Shown here: positions 22,642-30,283 of the stretch, one piece after another | Layout of the letters: each line of letters starts with the position of its first letter | Numbering within the stretch: the stretch's first letter is position 1 | Assembly (NCBI RefSeq): GCF_007998985.1 | Contig: NZ_CP041659.1 | Coordinates: 868,001 to 932,000 of the forward strand | DNA length: 64,000 nt | Direction: 5' to 3' | Origin: Sphingomonas xanthus | GTDB lineage: Bacteria; Pseudomonadota; Alphaproteobacteria; Sphingomonadales; Sphingomonadaceae | Translations under genes and position numbers: made by a program | The notes under the pieces: generated by a model | What the model was told of the DNA's origin: nothing | Databases searched by the model: none | What the model saw: only the letters and a program-made list of their open reading frames with translations

Positions 22642-22712
22642 GACGATCTCCCGCTTGCCCTTGGCGAGAAATGGGAAGGCGTCGGCTGCTGCGCAAGCGG
22701 TCAGCAGCTGGC

Positions 22713-22916
22713 CTAGTTGTCGACGCCCTCGACCTTCCCCCTAGTGCGCGCAGCGGTGTAGCCAAGGTAGCTCGTGCCGAACAGCGCATACATGGCCATG
22801 AGGCAGGGCAATCGCGTCGCTGATCCCAAACCTGGCCGGGGCCCGCCGCGGTCGGTCGGATGGTTCACATAGCCTTCGCGCTCGATCAATGCGTCAATCA
22901 ATTTATCGATGGCCAT
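22713..22916 (-). pseudogene. Frameshifted remnant of a GH108-type lysozyme (phage-like endolysin), N-terminal part
   Basis: The open frame encodes 67 residues. The first 25, starting M-A-I-D-K-L-I-D and containing E-R-E-G-Y-V-N-H-P-T-D-R-G-G-P, match the start of GH108 N-acetylmuramidases, which normally read R-E-G-G-Y-x-x-x-P-x-D-x-G-G-P-T. One Gly after the catalytic Glu is missing. The family sequence then stops, but shifting one frame over gives R-F-G-I-S-D-A-I, the expected next motif, up to an early stop. A good GGGGAGG ribosome site and ATG remain. It is therefore a decayed gene with at least one frameshift and no C-terminal domain. Confidence 0.7.
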
Positions 22917-23112
22917 TGCATCCTCCCCGCGATTCGGATTCGTGAACCATATTGGATTTTTGTAGGACGGAAAAATAACCGAACCCTGCCGGACAAGATT
23001 GGCGGCGGCGTTGCGGTGGCGGTGGGCGAGTTTGCCGAAATGCCGGTTGCCGTAACGGAAGCTGTGGCCCGTAGGTCACTTGTCTGACCCCTGCCGGCAA
23101 GGCAATATTTGC

Positions 23113-23138
23113 CGCCAAAAGGCCGCCCTGTTTTGGCG
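23113..23138 (+). promoter_or_regulatory. Inverted repeat in the leader of the autotransporter gene
   Basis: CGCCAAAA (23113-23120) and TTTTGGCG (23131-23138) form a perfect 8-bp inverted repeat with a 10-base loop, ending 20 bases before the ATG and 8 bases before the GGGGAGG ribosome site. Directly upstream is an odd palindrome, GGCAATATTTGCC (23101-23113). Either could be an operator or an mRNA hairpin affecting expression; nothing identifies the regulator. Confidence 0.45.
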
Positions 23139-23158
23139 ACCGTGCAAGGGGAGGATTT

Positions 23159-24982
23159 ATGACCAGCTATCGCCTGCTGACTGCTTCGTTGCTCGCCGCC
23201 AGCGCACTCGCCGCCGCGCCCGCCCAGGCCCAGCGCGTCGACAATATCGTGGCCTTCGGGGACAGCTACGCCGACGACGGCAATGCTTTCCAGCTTAGCG
23301 GGATTAACCCGGTCACCACCCAAGTCTACACGACTGGCCGCTTTTCGGGCGGCACCAATTATATCGATACGCTGGCGGACCTGCTCCAGGCATCCGTCGA
23401 GAATTTCGCGATCGGCGGCGCCAAAACCGACAATAGCAACACCAATGTCGGCCTTCCCGGATTCCAGTTCGAGGTTCAGGCCTTTCTCGCCGGCGGGCTC
23501 GTCCCGGCATTTCCCTCAGGCGACGGCTTGTTCGACGAAAATGACCTGCTCGCCATTTCCATCGGCGGCAATGACGCGCGCCAGGATCAGCAACTCGGCG
23601 GAGCGCCGGCCGGTGCACCGGCGGCCGCGGGGATCGCGGCTGCCAATGCCACCGCGGGCATGAACATGCTCGTCGACGCCGGCGCGCAGACGATCAGCTT
23701 TCTTGCCGGCGATACCGGCCGACTTCCGGAGATCGCCCTCGACCCGAGCGGCGCCGCGATTCGCTCGGCTTTTTCCAGCAGCTTCAACGCCGCCATGCAG
23801 ACAACGCTCGCCGGCTATGCCGCCGACGGTGTCATTGTCCATTATCTCGATCTCAACGCGGTGCTCGACAATATCGCGTCCGATCCGGGCGCCTACGGCA
23901 TCACCAATGGCCTCGTCTGCCCGACCTTTCCTAACCCGACCTGCATCATCAATGCCGGAGGCTATCTCTTCTATGGCGATGCGCTGCATCTGACCTCGGA
24001 CGGGTTCAAGGTCGTTGCCCAATATGTCGCCGCCCAGCTTAATGCGCCGCTGACGCTTCAGGCGCCGAGCGACCTTGGGCTCGACATCGCGCGCCAATTT
24101 GGCCGCACATTGACCACGCGCATGGACCTTGGTGCGCCTCGCGACGGCGATATGCCGGAAGGCGTCAAATTTTTCGTCGTCGGTGATACTTTCGCCCGCA
24201 AGCTGGGCATGGGCGAACGAAACGACCCGTACCGCGCCAGCGGCGTGGGCGGTACCGTCGGCGTCCAGGCCGGCTTCGGATCGGGAGTGGCGGGACTTGC
24301 CGCCAACTACACCAGGGGCCGCGCCAATTTTTACGGCGATGCGGCCGATGACAAGGCGCGCTCGGTCCAGATCGGCGCCTATGCCGGTTTCGGAATGGCC
24401 GGGGCCTTCGCCCAGGCCTACGCCGGCTATGGCTGGGACAAGCATGACATCGAACGCACCGGGGTCGTCGAACATATGGAAGCTAACCCGAAGGGCCGTC
24501 ATTTCACGGTCGGCGCCAAGGGCGGCTATTTGATGCCGATGGGTTCGGTCCGGATCGGCCCGGTCGTCGCGCTCGATTATGCCCGCGCCAAAGTCGACGG
24601 CTACACCGAAACCGGTGACCCGGCGCTTACGCTACACGTCGATTCGCTGACCTACAGGTCGCTTCGCGGCAGCCTGGGCGTCGAACTGCGCGGCGACTAT
24701 GCCGGCGGCGGTATCCAGCTTCGTCCCTACGCCTCCGCCGTGGTGGAAAAGGACTTCACCGGCGATGAGCGGACGGTCCGCTTTGCGCAAACCTCCGCGC
24801 CGGGCATCGTCAACAGCTTCCAGCTCGCCGATGCTTCGAAAAAGGCATATGGTCGTTTCTCGGGCGGCTTCAGCGCGGCAATCCTGACCGGCGTATCCCT
24901 CGACGTCGGAGGGTCGGCGACGGTCGGCAAGAACCAGGGTGAGGAAGTCTCGGCGCAACTCGGCCTGCGAATGGGCTTCTAG
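23159..24982 (+). CDS. GDSL/SGNH-family esterase autotransporter
   Basis: 607 residues. A signal peptide ends in A-Q-A-Q near residue 25. The passenger is an SGNH hydrolase: block I F-G-D-S-Y with Ser36, block III G-G-N-D near 140, and block V D-A-L-H-L with catalytic Asp/His near 272. From about residue 330 to the end is a type V autotransporter beta domain with alternating strands, finishing L-G-L-R-M-G-F with the terminal Phe needed for BAM-dependent insertion. EstA/EstP-like proteins are surface-displayed esterases acting on lipids or short esters. ATG with GGGGAGG just upstream. A monocistronic unit is likely. Confidence 0.93.
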   Translation: MTSYRLLTASLLAASALAAAPAQAQRVDNIVAFGDSYADDGNAFQLSGINPVTTQVYTTGRFSGGTNYIDTLADLLQASVENFAIGGAKTDNSNTNVGLPGFQFEVQAFLAGGLVPAFPSGDGLFDENDLLAISIGGNDARQDQQLGGAPAGAPAAAGIAAANATAGMNMLVDAGAQTISFLAGDTGRLPEIALDPSGAAIRSAFSSSFNAAMQTTLAGYAADGVIVHYLDLNAVLDNIASDPGAYGITNGLVCPTFPNPTCIINAGGYLFYGDALHLTSDGFKVVAQYVAAQLNAPLTLQAPSDLGLDIARQFGRTLTTRMDLGAPRDGDMPEGVKFFVVGDTFARKLGMGERNDPYRASGVGGTVGVQAGFGSGVAGLAANYTRGRANFYGDAADDKARSVQIGAYAGFGMAGAFAQAYAGYGWDKHDIERTGVVEHMEANPKGRHFTVGAKGGYLMPMGSVRIGPVVALDYARAKVDGYTETGDPALTLHVDSLTYRSLRGSLGVELRGDYAGGGIQLRPYASAVVEKDFTGDERTVRFAQTSAPGIVNSFQLADASKKAYGRFSGGFSAAILTGVSLDVGGSATVGKNQGEEVSAQLGLRMGF

Positions 24983-25056
24983 GGATTCGATCTCGGCGGA
25001 CGAAGCGGACCGAAAAAACCGCTTTCGTCCGCCGCCAATCCGAGTCATCGAAGGCG

Positions 25057-26595
25057 ATGAGCAGCCTACCGGAAGACGTCCACACTACCCCGACGACCTT
25101 TTCGCAATATAGTCGGCTGCGGATGATGGCCGGCGCCCGCCGGCTGTGGCGGCGGGAAGTGGTCGCAAGCGTCGACCAGTGGGACGTCCTTACCAAGGTC
25201 GCTGGCGATACCGACACCAGCGCGCGCTATCTCTATCTTTGCTTGCTGTCGGCAGGAATCGCGGTCCTCGGTCTGCTCCAATCGTCCCCCGCCGTCGTAA
25301 TCGGGGCGATGCTGCTGTCGCCGCTGATGTCGCCGATCGTCGGCGCGGGGCTGGCGATTTCCGTCGGGGACATCGCCTGGCTCCGCCAATGCAGCCGAAC
25401 GCTTCTGCTGGGGATGCTGGTCGCCGTCTTCTTCAGCGCGCTGATCGTGTTGCTGTCGCCGATCCAGACGGTGACCGAAGAAATCGCGGCGCGGACCCGC
25501 CCCAACCTGTTCGACCTGTTGGTTGCCCTGTTCTCAGGTCTCGCGGGTGCCTATGCGACCATTCGCGGCCGGGAAGGCGCGATCGTCGGCGTGGCTATCG
25601 CTACCGCCTTAATGCCGCCGCTCGCGGTCATCGGCTTCGGCATGGCGACAAGTAACCTTACGGTGTTCGGCGGCGCGCTGCTGTTGCTGATCACCAACTT
25701 GATGACAATCGCGCTGTCCGCCGCAGTCGTCGCCAGATTTTATGGTTTCAGTACGAGTCTGACGAAGAAACAAAGCCGGTTTCAGGTCATTGGCATCATC
25801 GCGGCCTTCCTGATCCTCGCCATCCCGCTCGGCTATTCTCTCCGCCAGATCGCCTGGGAGCTGCGAACTTCGGTTGACGCGCGGCGCCAGCTCGCCGACG
25901 CCTTTCCCAAGAACAGCCGGCTGTCCCAAGTCGATATCGATTATGATGCGGAGCCGCTGTCGATCACCGCGTCGATCCTGACCCCGATGCTCAACGCCAA
26001 GGCCGAACAGCAGGTTGCCAACAAGCTAACCCGTTCGCTTGGCCTGCCGGTTGCTGTCCACATCGACCAGTTCAAGGTCGGCACCGACGCTGCGGCCGCC
26101 GAGCAAGCCGCCCTTGCTAGCGCCCGATCCGCCGAACAGGCTGAGGCCCAACGCCGCGATGTCGCGAGGCTTACCGATCGGATCGCGCTGGTAGCCGGTG
26201 CGAACCCGGACGAAATCGTCATCGACCGGGAACGGCGCGTCGCGCTGGCGCGGGTCCGCCCCATCCCGGGGGCCAGCTACGCCACATATCGTGAGCTTGA
26301 ACGGAGAATCGTCGAGGAATCGCCGCGCTGGTCGGTTCGCCTGAGACCCCCCATCATGCCGCTGCCGCGGCTACGGTTGCTGGACGACGGACAGCCGGAC
26401 CCGGCTTCGGTCGCGCTGATTGGCTGGGCAGCCCGCCGCGTCGGGACGCCGATCGAGATCAGCGGCGATGAAGAGGCCGCCGAGCGGCTTCGCGAAACGC
26501 TGGCCACAATGGGCGTAATCGATGTGACGGTGGAAAGCCGCACTGGACGCGCTCTTGGCGTGCGCTGGCTAACCGACGAAGATGCTGCCGGCTGA
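25057..26595 (+). CDS. DUF389 family membrane protein
   Basis: 512 residues. A short N-terminal cytoplasmic part leads to about six membrane segments with the family signature S-S-P-A-V-V-I-G-A-M-L-L-S-P-L-M-S-P-I near 76-94, repeated in related form in A-T-A-L-M-P-P-L-A-V-I-G-F-G near 185-200. The C-terminal 250 residues are soluble, with an Ala/Glu-rich helical stretch and a strand-helix end domain. DUF389 proteins are uncharacterised. It is monocistronic; the 3' end abuts a convergent gene with one base between. Confidence 0.85.
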   Translation: MSSLPEDVHTTPTTFSQYSRLRMMAGARRLWRREVVASVDQWDVLTKVAGDTDTSARYLYLCLLSAGIAVLGLLQSSPAVVIGAMLLSPLMSPIVGAGLAISVGDIAWLRQCSRTLLLGMLVAVFFSALIVLLSPIQTVTEEIAARTRPNLFDLLVALFSGLAGAYATIRGREGAIVGVAIATALMPPLAVIGFGMATSNLTVFGGALLLLITNLMTIALSAAVVARFYGFSTSLTKKQSRFQVIGIIAAFLILAIPLGYSLRQIAWELRTSVDARRQLADAFPKNSRLSQVDIDYDAEPLSITASILTPMLNAKAEQQVANKLTRSLGLPVAVHIDQFKVGTDAAAAEQAALASARSAEQAEAQRRDVARLTDRIALVAGANPDEIVIDRERRVALARVRPIPGASYATYRELERRIVEESPRWSVRLRPPIMPLPRLRLLDDGQPDPASVALIGWAARRVGTPIEISGDEEAAERLRETLATMGVIDVTVESRTGRALGVRWLTDEDAAG

Positions 26596-26596
26596 C

Positions 26597-27166
26597 TTAT
26601 TGGCAGTCCGCAAGCACCTGCCTAGCATCCCGCCCCGTTGGAACGACCAGCGGCGGGATTCCCCCGACCGATACTTCGACCGTTGCCGGGCCAGCGAAAA
26701 CGCGCTGGACGGCGCGGGTCATGTCCCCTTGGGGAACGATCGCGCGCCAATGACCGCCGACGCCTGACGGATCTGCGACACCGTCGACGGGAACCGAAGC
26801 GGTCGCGCCGCCGGCGGTGAAGCTCAGAGTGCCTTTCTGGCCTGCGCTGGCGGCGGCGTGTCGCGTGATAACCAGCTGCCTGGGACCTTCCACCTGAACC
26901 TGGCACTGGAGCGTGAAGGCTGGGGCTGCGGGCGAGCCGAAGCGCGCCAGTCGCTGGCTGCGATCGTAGGACCAGCCGAGAGCCGACGCCGTCGGCACGG
27001 CGGAATCGCGCATGGTCCGCCGCTCGGCGCTGTTGGTCGCGGCACCGGCCTCGAACAGTATGTCATCCGACGGCGCCAGAGCATTTTCGGCCACGGGATC
27101 TGTTTTTGCGCAAGCCAGCAACATGATGGCACCCACAAACGGAGTCATTGGGATCAGCTTCAACAT
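26597..27166 (-). CDS. Putative lipoprotein of unknown function
   Basis: 189 residues. The N-terminus M-L-K-L-I-P-M-T-P-F leads to a hydrophobic run and the lipobox L-L-A-C with Cys19. The rest is polar with beta-strand-like stretches (A-F-T-L-Q-C-Q-V, Q-L-V-I-T-R) and a C-terminal Cys near the end that could pair with the Cys in the middle strand. No family recognised. Minus strand, probably single gene. Confidence 0.65.
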   Translation of the reverse strand: MLKLIPMTPFVGAIMLLACAKTDPVAENALAPSDDILFEAGAATNSAERRTMRDSAVPTASALGWSYDRSQRLARFGSPAAPAFTLQCQVQVEGPRQLVITRHAAASAGQKGTLSFTAGGATASVPVDGVADPSGVGGHWRAIVPQGDMTRAVQRVFAGPATVEVSVGGIPPLVVPTGRDARQVLADCQ

Positions 27167-27291
27167 AGGACTGCAACGCGCTCCGCGAGCCGAGGTTCAC
27201 CGGCTGGTTCTGATCGTTGACATCACGTAACAAATAGCGGCTCTTACCTCGGCCGGCATGGCCCGCGCCGAGCCAGCGACCGGAGGGGGTA

Positions 27292-27753
27292 ATGATGGAC
27301 GACATGCAGCATTCGAAAACACCCGTGCATCTGTGGATCGTCGGCGGGCTGGCCCTGCTTTGGAACGCGTTCGGATGCCTGGACTATGTCATGACCAAGA
27401 CGCGCAACCTCGACTATCTGCAGAGCATGGCGCCCGACGCCGACCCGGCCGCGATGCTCGCATGGGTCGACGGTTTTCCCGTCTATGCGCAGTTTGGCTG
27501 GGGACTCGGGGTCTGGCTGGGCCTTGCCGGCGCGGTCCTGTTGCTTGCCCGGCACCGCTGGGCGGTTCCGGCGCTGGCGCTGTCCGCGGTCGGCGCGATC
27601 ATCGGGCTTGGCTATCAGATCTTCTTCGCGCCCGCGCCGCCCGCGCCGATGGACGAGGGAGCCATGACGCTTATGCCATGGGTCATCATCCTGATCTCAA
27701 TCGCGCTTTACGCCTATGCCCATCGCCAGCGAAGGGCGGGCGTGCTGCAATAG
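27292..27753 (+). CDS. Small integral membrane protein, function unknown
   Basis: 153 residues with four predicted membrane segments (about 13-32, 66-86, 91-111 and 123-143). A W-N-A-F-G-C-L-D-Y motif lies at the end of the first. G-G-A-G-G-G-G-G just upstream of the ATG pair at 27292 is a strong ribosome site. No enzyme motif is seen. The gene stands between a convergent L,D-transpeptidase and the divergent lipoprotein gene. Confidence 0.7.
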   Translation: MMDDMQHSKTPVHLWIVGGLALLWNAFGCLDYVMTKTRNLDYLQSMAPDADPAAMLAWVDGFPVYAQFGWGLGVWLGLAGAVLLLARHRWAVPALALSAVGAIIGLGYQIFFAPAPPAPMDEGAMTLMPWVIILISIALYAYAHRQRRAGVLQ

Positions 27754-27783
27754 GCGTTTGGGGGCAGTGCCTGGCGCACCGCC

Positions 27784-29085
27784 TCAGCCCGCAGCCCGAT
27801 CGGTAGCCACGGCCGCGATGTTCATTCGGGAATCGAACATCTGCGGCATGGCCAGGGCGTCGAAGCCGTAGGGATCGGGCCGGAACATAACGCCGCTGCC
27901 GCTCGGCTCGACCGTCAGATAGGTCATGTAGACCGGGACCGGACGGGGCAGGTCGATGCGCTGTTCCGGGGCGCTCGCCTGCGGCATCTGGCCGAACACC
28001 CAGGTCGCGAAGCGGCGGTAATCCTCCAGTCGGACGCAGCCATTGCTGATCCAGCGGTCCTCCTTGGCGAATAATTCCTTCAGTGGGCTGTCATGCAGGT
28101 AGATGCCGAAATCATTGGGCATTTCGAATTTCATCTGGCCCATTGAATTCCACGGACCAGGCTTTTGCCGGACAAGGAAGGTGGGATTGGCCTTGCTCGC
28201 CGCGACCTGGCGCCAGTTTATCGACTTGGGGTCGAGTACCCGGCCGTTGCCGCTCCAGTCCGACAGCACCTCATAATGGAAATTGTCGAAATAGCTGACG
28301 CCCTGTTCCTTTACCTTCTTGGCGGTAAGCGTGCGGACGAGATCGGGCGGGACATGCCAATAGGGATTGGCTTTGGCGTTGCGCATCAGCACCGCCATCA
28401 TCGGCGTCTTGGTTTCATTTGAGCCGACGATCACGCGCATCTGGTCGACCTTGCGGTCGCGGTCGAACAGATAGGTTTCGGCGGCGCCGCTATCGACCAC
28501 GACATAGCGGTCGAACGCGCGGGTTTGCGGCAGACGATAGGCGCGCTCCATGTTGATCGCGATCCGCTTGGCGTAGTGAGTCGCGCCCAGGTTCAACGAA
28601 GTGATTGTCGCCCGGCCAGCAATGCCGTCAGGGCGGCCGAGCCCGTGGACGCGCTGATAATCGCTGACCCGCTGCGCGAGCATCTCGTCATAGCCGCCGA
28701 CGGCCGGCAGGCCGAGGCGGGTGCGGAGCAGGGCGACGCGCTTACCGGTAGAGCCGCGCTTCATCACTGCACCGGCCGGGATCTTGGTCTGCGGCAGGCG
28801 GCCCCATGTCGACTGATAATGTTCGAGGCCGCGCGCAAGGTCGAGGAACATGGGGTTGGGAGCGCTGCGCCTGCTGGCGCCGAAGTCGAACAGCCGTGCC
28901 AGCCAGTTCTGCGGCCGCTGTTTGCGCTTGGCGACATTCGCCATTTGCGGATCGACGTAGACGAAATCGATGCCCTGTTTGATCGACCGGGGAACCGCGA
29001 CCGGTTCGTCACCGCGCGGCTGTGCCGCCAAGGGTGTGGTCGCCGCCATGGCTAATGCGCCAAAAATCAAACTGATCTTGTTCAT
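27784..29085 (-). CDS. L,D-transpeptidase family protein (YcbB-like) with peptidoglycan-binding domain
   Basis: 433 residues from the ATG at 29085; a longer frame opens at 29118 but this ATG starts the signal peptide M-N-K-I-S-L-I-F-G ... T-P-L-A-A-Q. After an N-terminal scaffold region there is a peptidoglycan-binding module (L-R-T-R-L-G-L-P ... L-A-Q-R-V-S-D-Y-Q-R) and the YkuD catalytic domain with His in I-Y-L-H-D-S-P and the S-N-G-C-V-R-L motif near residue 351 carrying the nucleophilic Cys. Such enzymes make 3-3 cross-links in peptidoglycan and resist most beta-lactams except carbapenems. Confidence 0.93.
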   Translation of the reverse strand: MNKISLIFGALAMAATTPLAAQPRGDEPVAVPRSIKQGIDFVYVDPQMANVAKRKQRPQNWLARLFDFGASRRSAPNPMFLDLARGLEHYQSTWGRLPQTKIPAGAVMKRGSTGKRVALLRTRLGLPAVGGYDEMLAQRVSDYQRVHGLGRPDGIAGRATITSLNLGATHYAKRIAINMERAYRLPQTRAFDRYVVVDSGAAETYLFDRDRKVDQMRVIVGSNETKTPMMAVLMRNAKANPYWHVPPDLVRTLTAKKVKEQGVSYFDNFHYEVLSDWSGNGRVLDPKSINWRQVAASKANPTFLVRQKPGPWNSMGQMKFEMPNDFGIYLHDSPLKELFAKEDRWISNGCVRLEDYRRFATWVFGQMPQASAPEQRIDLPRPVPVYMTYLTVEPSGSGVMFRPDPYGFDALAMPQMFDSRMNIAAVATDRAAG

Positions 29086-29206
29086 GCTGTTTCGCGGCAC
29101 CGGAAGGCGCACCCTCAATGTTTATCCCGAATCCTAACTCCCTGCACGCCTGAGGGTTGCGCCCGCCTGAACGCCGGGATCCGCAAAAAGGGGCCGCCGC
29201 AATGGC

Positions 29207-29800
29207 TTAGCGGGGATCCTGCCGCGCAGCGCTCACCAGTGCGGCGAGCGCCCAGTGCCGAACGGAGCGCGCCTCGCCGGCGTCGAGGCCGAGCACGTCA
29301 GTCGCTGCGATATGCGCTTCCGTGCCGATAAGCATGGCCGCCGCCTTGACCAGCCGGTCCAGCGCGGCAGGCGGCAATTCCCCTCCAATCGGCCTTAGCG
29401 CCTCCTCGATCGCCGGAGTTCGGCGATTCTGGCGCAGCGGAACGTCGGCCGCGGCCGGTTCGCCCCCGCGCCTGACCGACTGCGCGAGCATCAGCCGGAT
29501 CAGCGGCTCATGGTCGCTGATAACCTTGCTGAAGGCATCGTCGACCCGGCCTAGGCGTCTTGCCGGATCAGCCTCGTCCTGGCCGGCAAACAGTCCCGCC
29601 GGATCGGGGGCCGCCAAGTCAAGTTCCGCCTCGGCAAGAAGGGCCTCGATGCCTGGGAAATAGCGATAGGCCGTCGCCCGCGACACCATCGCCTCCTCGG
29701 CGACCTGATCAATCGTCGGAACGGCGCCCCGGGCGACGAGATTGCTCGCAGCCCGGAGCAGGTCCTGCCGGGTGCGCTGTCGCTGGTTTGGCCGGCTCAC
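29207..29800 (-). CDS. TetR/AcrR family transcriptional regulator
   Basis: 197 residues from a GTG at 29800. A longer frame opens at 29839, but the GTG overlaps the upstream gene's stop (GTGA) and begins V-S-R-P-N-Q-R-Q-R-T-R, normal for TetR N-termini. The helix-turn-helix is D-Q-V-A-E-E-A-M-V-S-R-A-T-A-Y-R-Y-F at about 37-54. The C-terminal ligand domain has no recognisable specificity. It is translationally coupled to an NTF2-like gene and likely binds the palindromes upstream of that gene. Confidence 0.9.
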   Translation of the reverse strand: MSRPNQRQRTRQDLLRAASNLVARGAVPTIDQVAEEAMVSRATAYRYFPGIEALLAEAELDLAAPDPAGLFAGQDEADPARRLGRVDDAFSKVISDHEPLIRLMLAQSVRRGGEPAAADVPLRQNRRTPAIEEALRPIGGELPPAALDRLVKAAAMLIGTEAHIAATDVLGLDAGEARSVRHWALAALVSAARQDPR

Positions 29801-30216
29801 TGCGCCAATTGGGCCTGGATCGCCGCCAGGTCGACCCACACATTCTCCCGCCGGAAGCGGCCGTCGGACTCGAATTCCACGACGTGCAGCAGCCGAAACG
29901 ACAGCGGGCGGTTCCGGCCTTCGACGCCGAACGGACGTCCCGGGGCACGGCCCGTCCAGCGCGACTCGTCGACCATGAAATCCGTGCCATAGAGCCGGCG
30001 GATTGTCTCGACCTGGCCATCCGCGAGATCCGCGAACATCGCCTGGTAGAATGAGCGCGCTTGGTCATGCCCCTCGGAGGGGCCGGCCGGGAAGCCGACG
30101 ATGTCGTGGATGACCCTATCCGACATGGTCGCCAAGACGCCTTCCACGTCATCCGCCGCCTCATAACCGAAGTGGCGGTCCATTGCCTCGTCCATTTGAT
30201 CAGGAGTCATCGTCAT
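29797..30216 (-). CDS. NTF2-like/SnoaL-type protein
   Basis: 139 residues. An N-terminal helix with M-D-R-H-F-G-Y-E-A-A-D-D is followed by D-R-V-I-H-D-I-V-G, an F-Y-Q-A-M-F-A-D-L helix and strands with R-L-L-H-V-V-E-F and E-N-V-W-V-D-L, the pattern of SnoaL-like small-molecule-binding or isomerase folds. Its stop overlaps the TetR start, so the two form an operon; it is probably the regulated enzyme or binding protein. Substrate unknown. Confidence 0.75.
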   Translation of the reverse strand: MTMTPDQMDEAMDRHFGYEAADDVEGVLATMSDRVIHDIVGFPAGPSEGHDQARSFYQAMFADLADGQVETIRRLYGTDFMVDESRWTGRAPGRPFGVEGRNRPLSFRLLHVVEFESDGRFRRENVWVDLAAIQAQLAQ

Positions 30217-30240
30217 GTCCGTATCTAGTTGGGAGCGGCC

Positions 30241-30283
30241 TCATTAATGAGATTCATGTCTCATGTAAAGACTATTGTCTCAT
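30241..30283 (-). promoter_or_regulatory. Palindromic operator/promoter of the NTF2-like-tetR operon
   Basis: On the minus strand a -35 TTTACA (30269-30264) and a -10 TAATGA (30246-30241) are 17 bases apart. The spacer contains ATGAGA-6-TCTCAT (30247-30252 with 30259-30264, overlapping the -35 by one base). Next to it are AGAC-4-GTCT (30269-30280), an extra TCTCAT (30278-30283) and a perfect 10-bp palindrome TCATTAATGA (30241-30250) covering the -10. TetR proteins commonly bind such sites to block their own promoter. The -10 is a weak match. The site touches the 3' end of uvrB. Confidence 0.6.

Noticed and set aside
23516-24502. 328-codon minus-strand frame opposite the autotransporter
   Set aside because: The plus strand encodes a complete GDSL autotransporter; no motif on the minus frame.
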